A stretch of DNA of 15,872 nucleotides from Baffinella frigidus (lineage: Eukaryota > Cryptophyceae > Cryptomonadales > Baffinellaceae). This document shows, piece by piece, positions 15,119 through 15,872 of this stretch; positions within the stretch are counted from its first letter, which is position 1, and each line of letters opens with the position of its first letter. The translations under genes were made by a program, and so were the position numbers. Location of the stretch: contig MU646407.1 in the NCBI GenBank assembly GCA_026770585.1, positions 455,451 through 471,322 on the forward strand. Direction: 5' to 3'. The notes beneath the pieces are model-generated. The model did no database searches and was not told the DNA's origin. It saw only the letters and a program-made list of their open reading frames with translations.

Positions 15119-15512
15119 GTCCAACCCTGAACCAGTGATACGCCATCATCCCTGAACACACATAGAAGATCCCAGCGGGAGTGTGACTCTCTCTCACGTC
15201 CACCTTCACAGCCTCAGGAAGCAGAATGGTCAAACCCTTTCCTCTTGCTTCTCGAGCAGCCCTTGAAGAGCGCTTCTCGCATAGACAAATGTCAAGAGTG
15301 AGACGTCTCGGAGAAAAGATGAAACCTCTGTTATCTTCGTATACGTTGTATACTTGGTGATATACGACTCTGGGTAGGTCCCTCGAGATTATCTTCTCTC
15401 TCGTGTGACCTCCCCATATCAACTTCAGCAACAGTGGATAGCCTGACCTGGTGGACCCGAAAACCGTAGGGTTTCTCGCAAGTCTCACACTCTATAGATG
15501 AGACGCGTTTGA
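15119..15512. other. Start of intron 21, mostly unique
   Basis: 15182-15228 has weak echoes of exon 21 (gtgtgactctctctc; gcagaatg then GTCAAA). The remainder has no telomere-like repeat and no supported gene. Confidence 0.45.
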
Positions 15513-15642
15513 CCGGGGAAACCTATTTTTCTTTCATTTTCTGACAACGAAAATTATTACACAATTCGTTTCCACTAGTATTCAAGCATTTTGTGTAGTA
15601 ATTTTCGTTGCCTGGAAATGAAGGAAAAATAGGTTTCCCCGG
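15513..15642. mobile_element. Foldback/MITE-like hairpin element
   Basis: ccggggaaacctattttt (15513-15530) is exactly reversed at 15625-15642. Pairing goes on inward (ctttcatttt against gaaatgaagg; acgaaaattattacacaa against ttgtgtagtaattttcgt). It is about 130 bases, AT-rich and non-coding. No clear target-site duplication. Confidence 0.82.
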
Positions 15643-15734
15643 ATAATTGTGAAAGAAGCCCCTACAACCCCAACTGTCCTCCATGAACAGTTCATTCCGA
15701 AACCCCAAATCCGAAATTTTCCACCCCTGATCCT

Positions 15735-15872
15735 TGCGCCTCAAACCCTACACCCTACACCCTACACCCTAAAACCTAAACCCCAAACCCCCAACCCCCA
15801 ACCCCAAACCCCAAACCCCAAACCCCAAACCCCAAACCCCAAACCCCAAACCCCAAACCCCAAACCCCAAAC
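15735..15872 (+). repeat. CCCTACA then pure CCCCAAA array to window end
   Basis: caccctacaccctac, then ccccaaa units that become perfect from about 15800 and run off the end. Confidence 0.96.

Noticed and set aside
14826-15488. 220-codon open frame on the minus strand
   Set aside because: About a third runs through the 21-bp tandem repeat and through exon 21 and its copy in antisense. The product is low-complexity and matches no family I recognise.
1-15872. A processed or dead copy of the permease gene
   Set aside because: The chosen exons have no stop or frameshift across 602 codons and all phases agree, which would be unlikely in a dead gene with this amount of surrounding decay.

Overview
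The window looks like nuclear DNA from a eukaryotic microalga or related protist. It holds one long interrupted gene on the + strand and no other gene I can support. Three things point this way: many short exon-like blocks with GT...YAG borders, introns filled with plant-type telomere-like repeats (CCCTAAA and one-base variants), and no bacterial gene organisation. The telomere type fits a green alga or another lineage with TTTAGGG telomeres. A large-genome prasinophyte is a guess; the sequence does not fix the taxon.

I assembled 21 exons by hand, from 171 to 15118. They join into one uninterrupted frame of 602 codons (1808 coding bases, 20 internal introns totalling 13140 bases). Every junction is in phase and every acceptor but one is YAG. 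The protein is an FtsX/MacB-like (ABC3-type, DUF214-like) membrane permease of the eukaryotic kind. It starts inside the N-terminal extracytoplasmic part, passes the first FtsX domain (TYEYGMLRVLGM motif, residues 200-211 of the window product), a second set of membrane helices (VYYVIPMSFIFQ), and a further helix (SSLAFIVFAGAMFSLQ), and stops inside the second extracytoplasmic region. Neither the start codon nor the C-terminal FtsX domain lies in the window.

Layout: 1-170 AT-rich 3' end of an upstream intron; 171-834 exons 1-2; 1325-3469 exons 3-6; 4878-7140 exons 7-10 (first membrane domain); 7804-9603 exons 11-15; 10628-12733 exons 16-18; 13694-15118 exons 19-21; 15119-15872 start of the next intron, with a foldback element and a CCCCAAA array that runs off the end.

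The most striking feature is in the introns. Nearly every one carries decayed partial copies of its flanking exons, and the copies obey a rule. Copies of an exon's 5' end with its acceptor lie upstream of the real exon. Copies of an exon's 3' end with its donor lie downstream. Exon 18 has seven upstream copies and exon 4 has five downstream copies. This is what repeated tandem duplication across exon-intron borders would leave. The second striking feature is that the telomere-like filler is nearly always in the C-rich orientation on the coding strand. In that orientation the common repeat units contain neither GT nor AG, so they are silent to splicing. Small foldback elements, an about 83-bp dispersed repeat and several minisatellites make up most of the rest.
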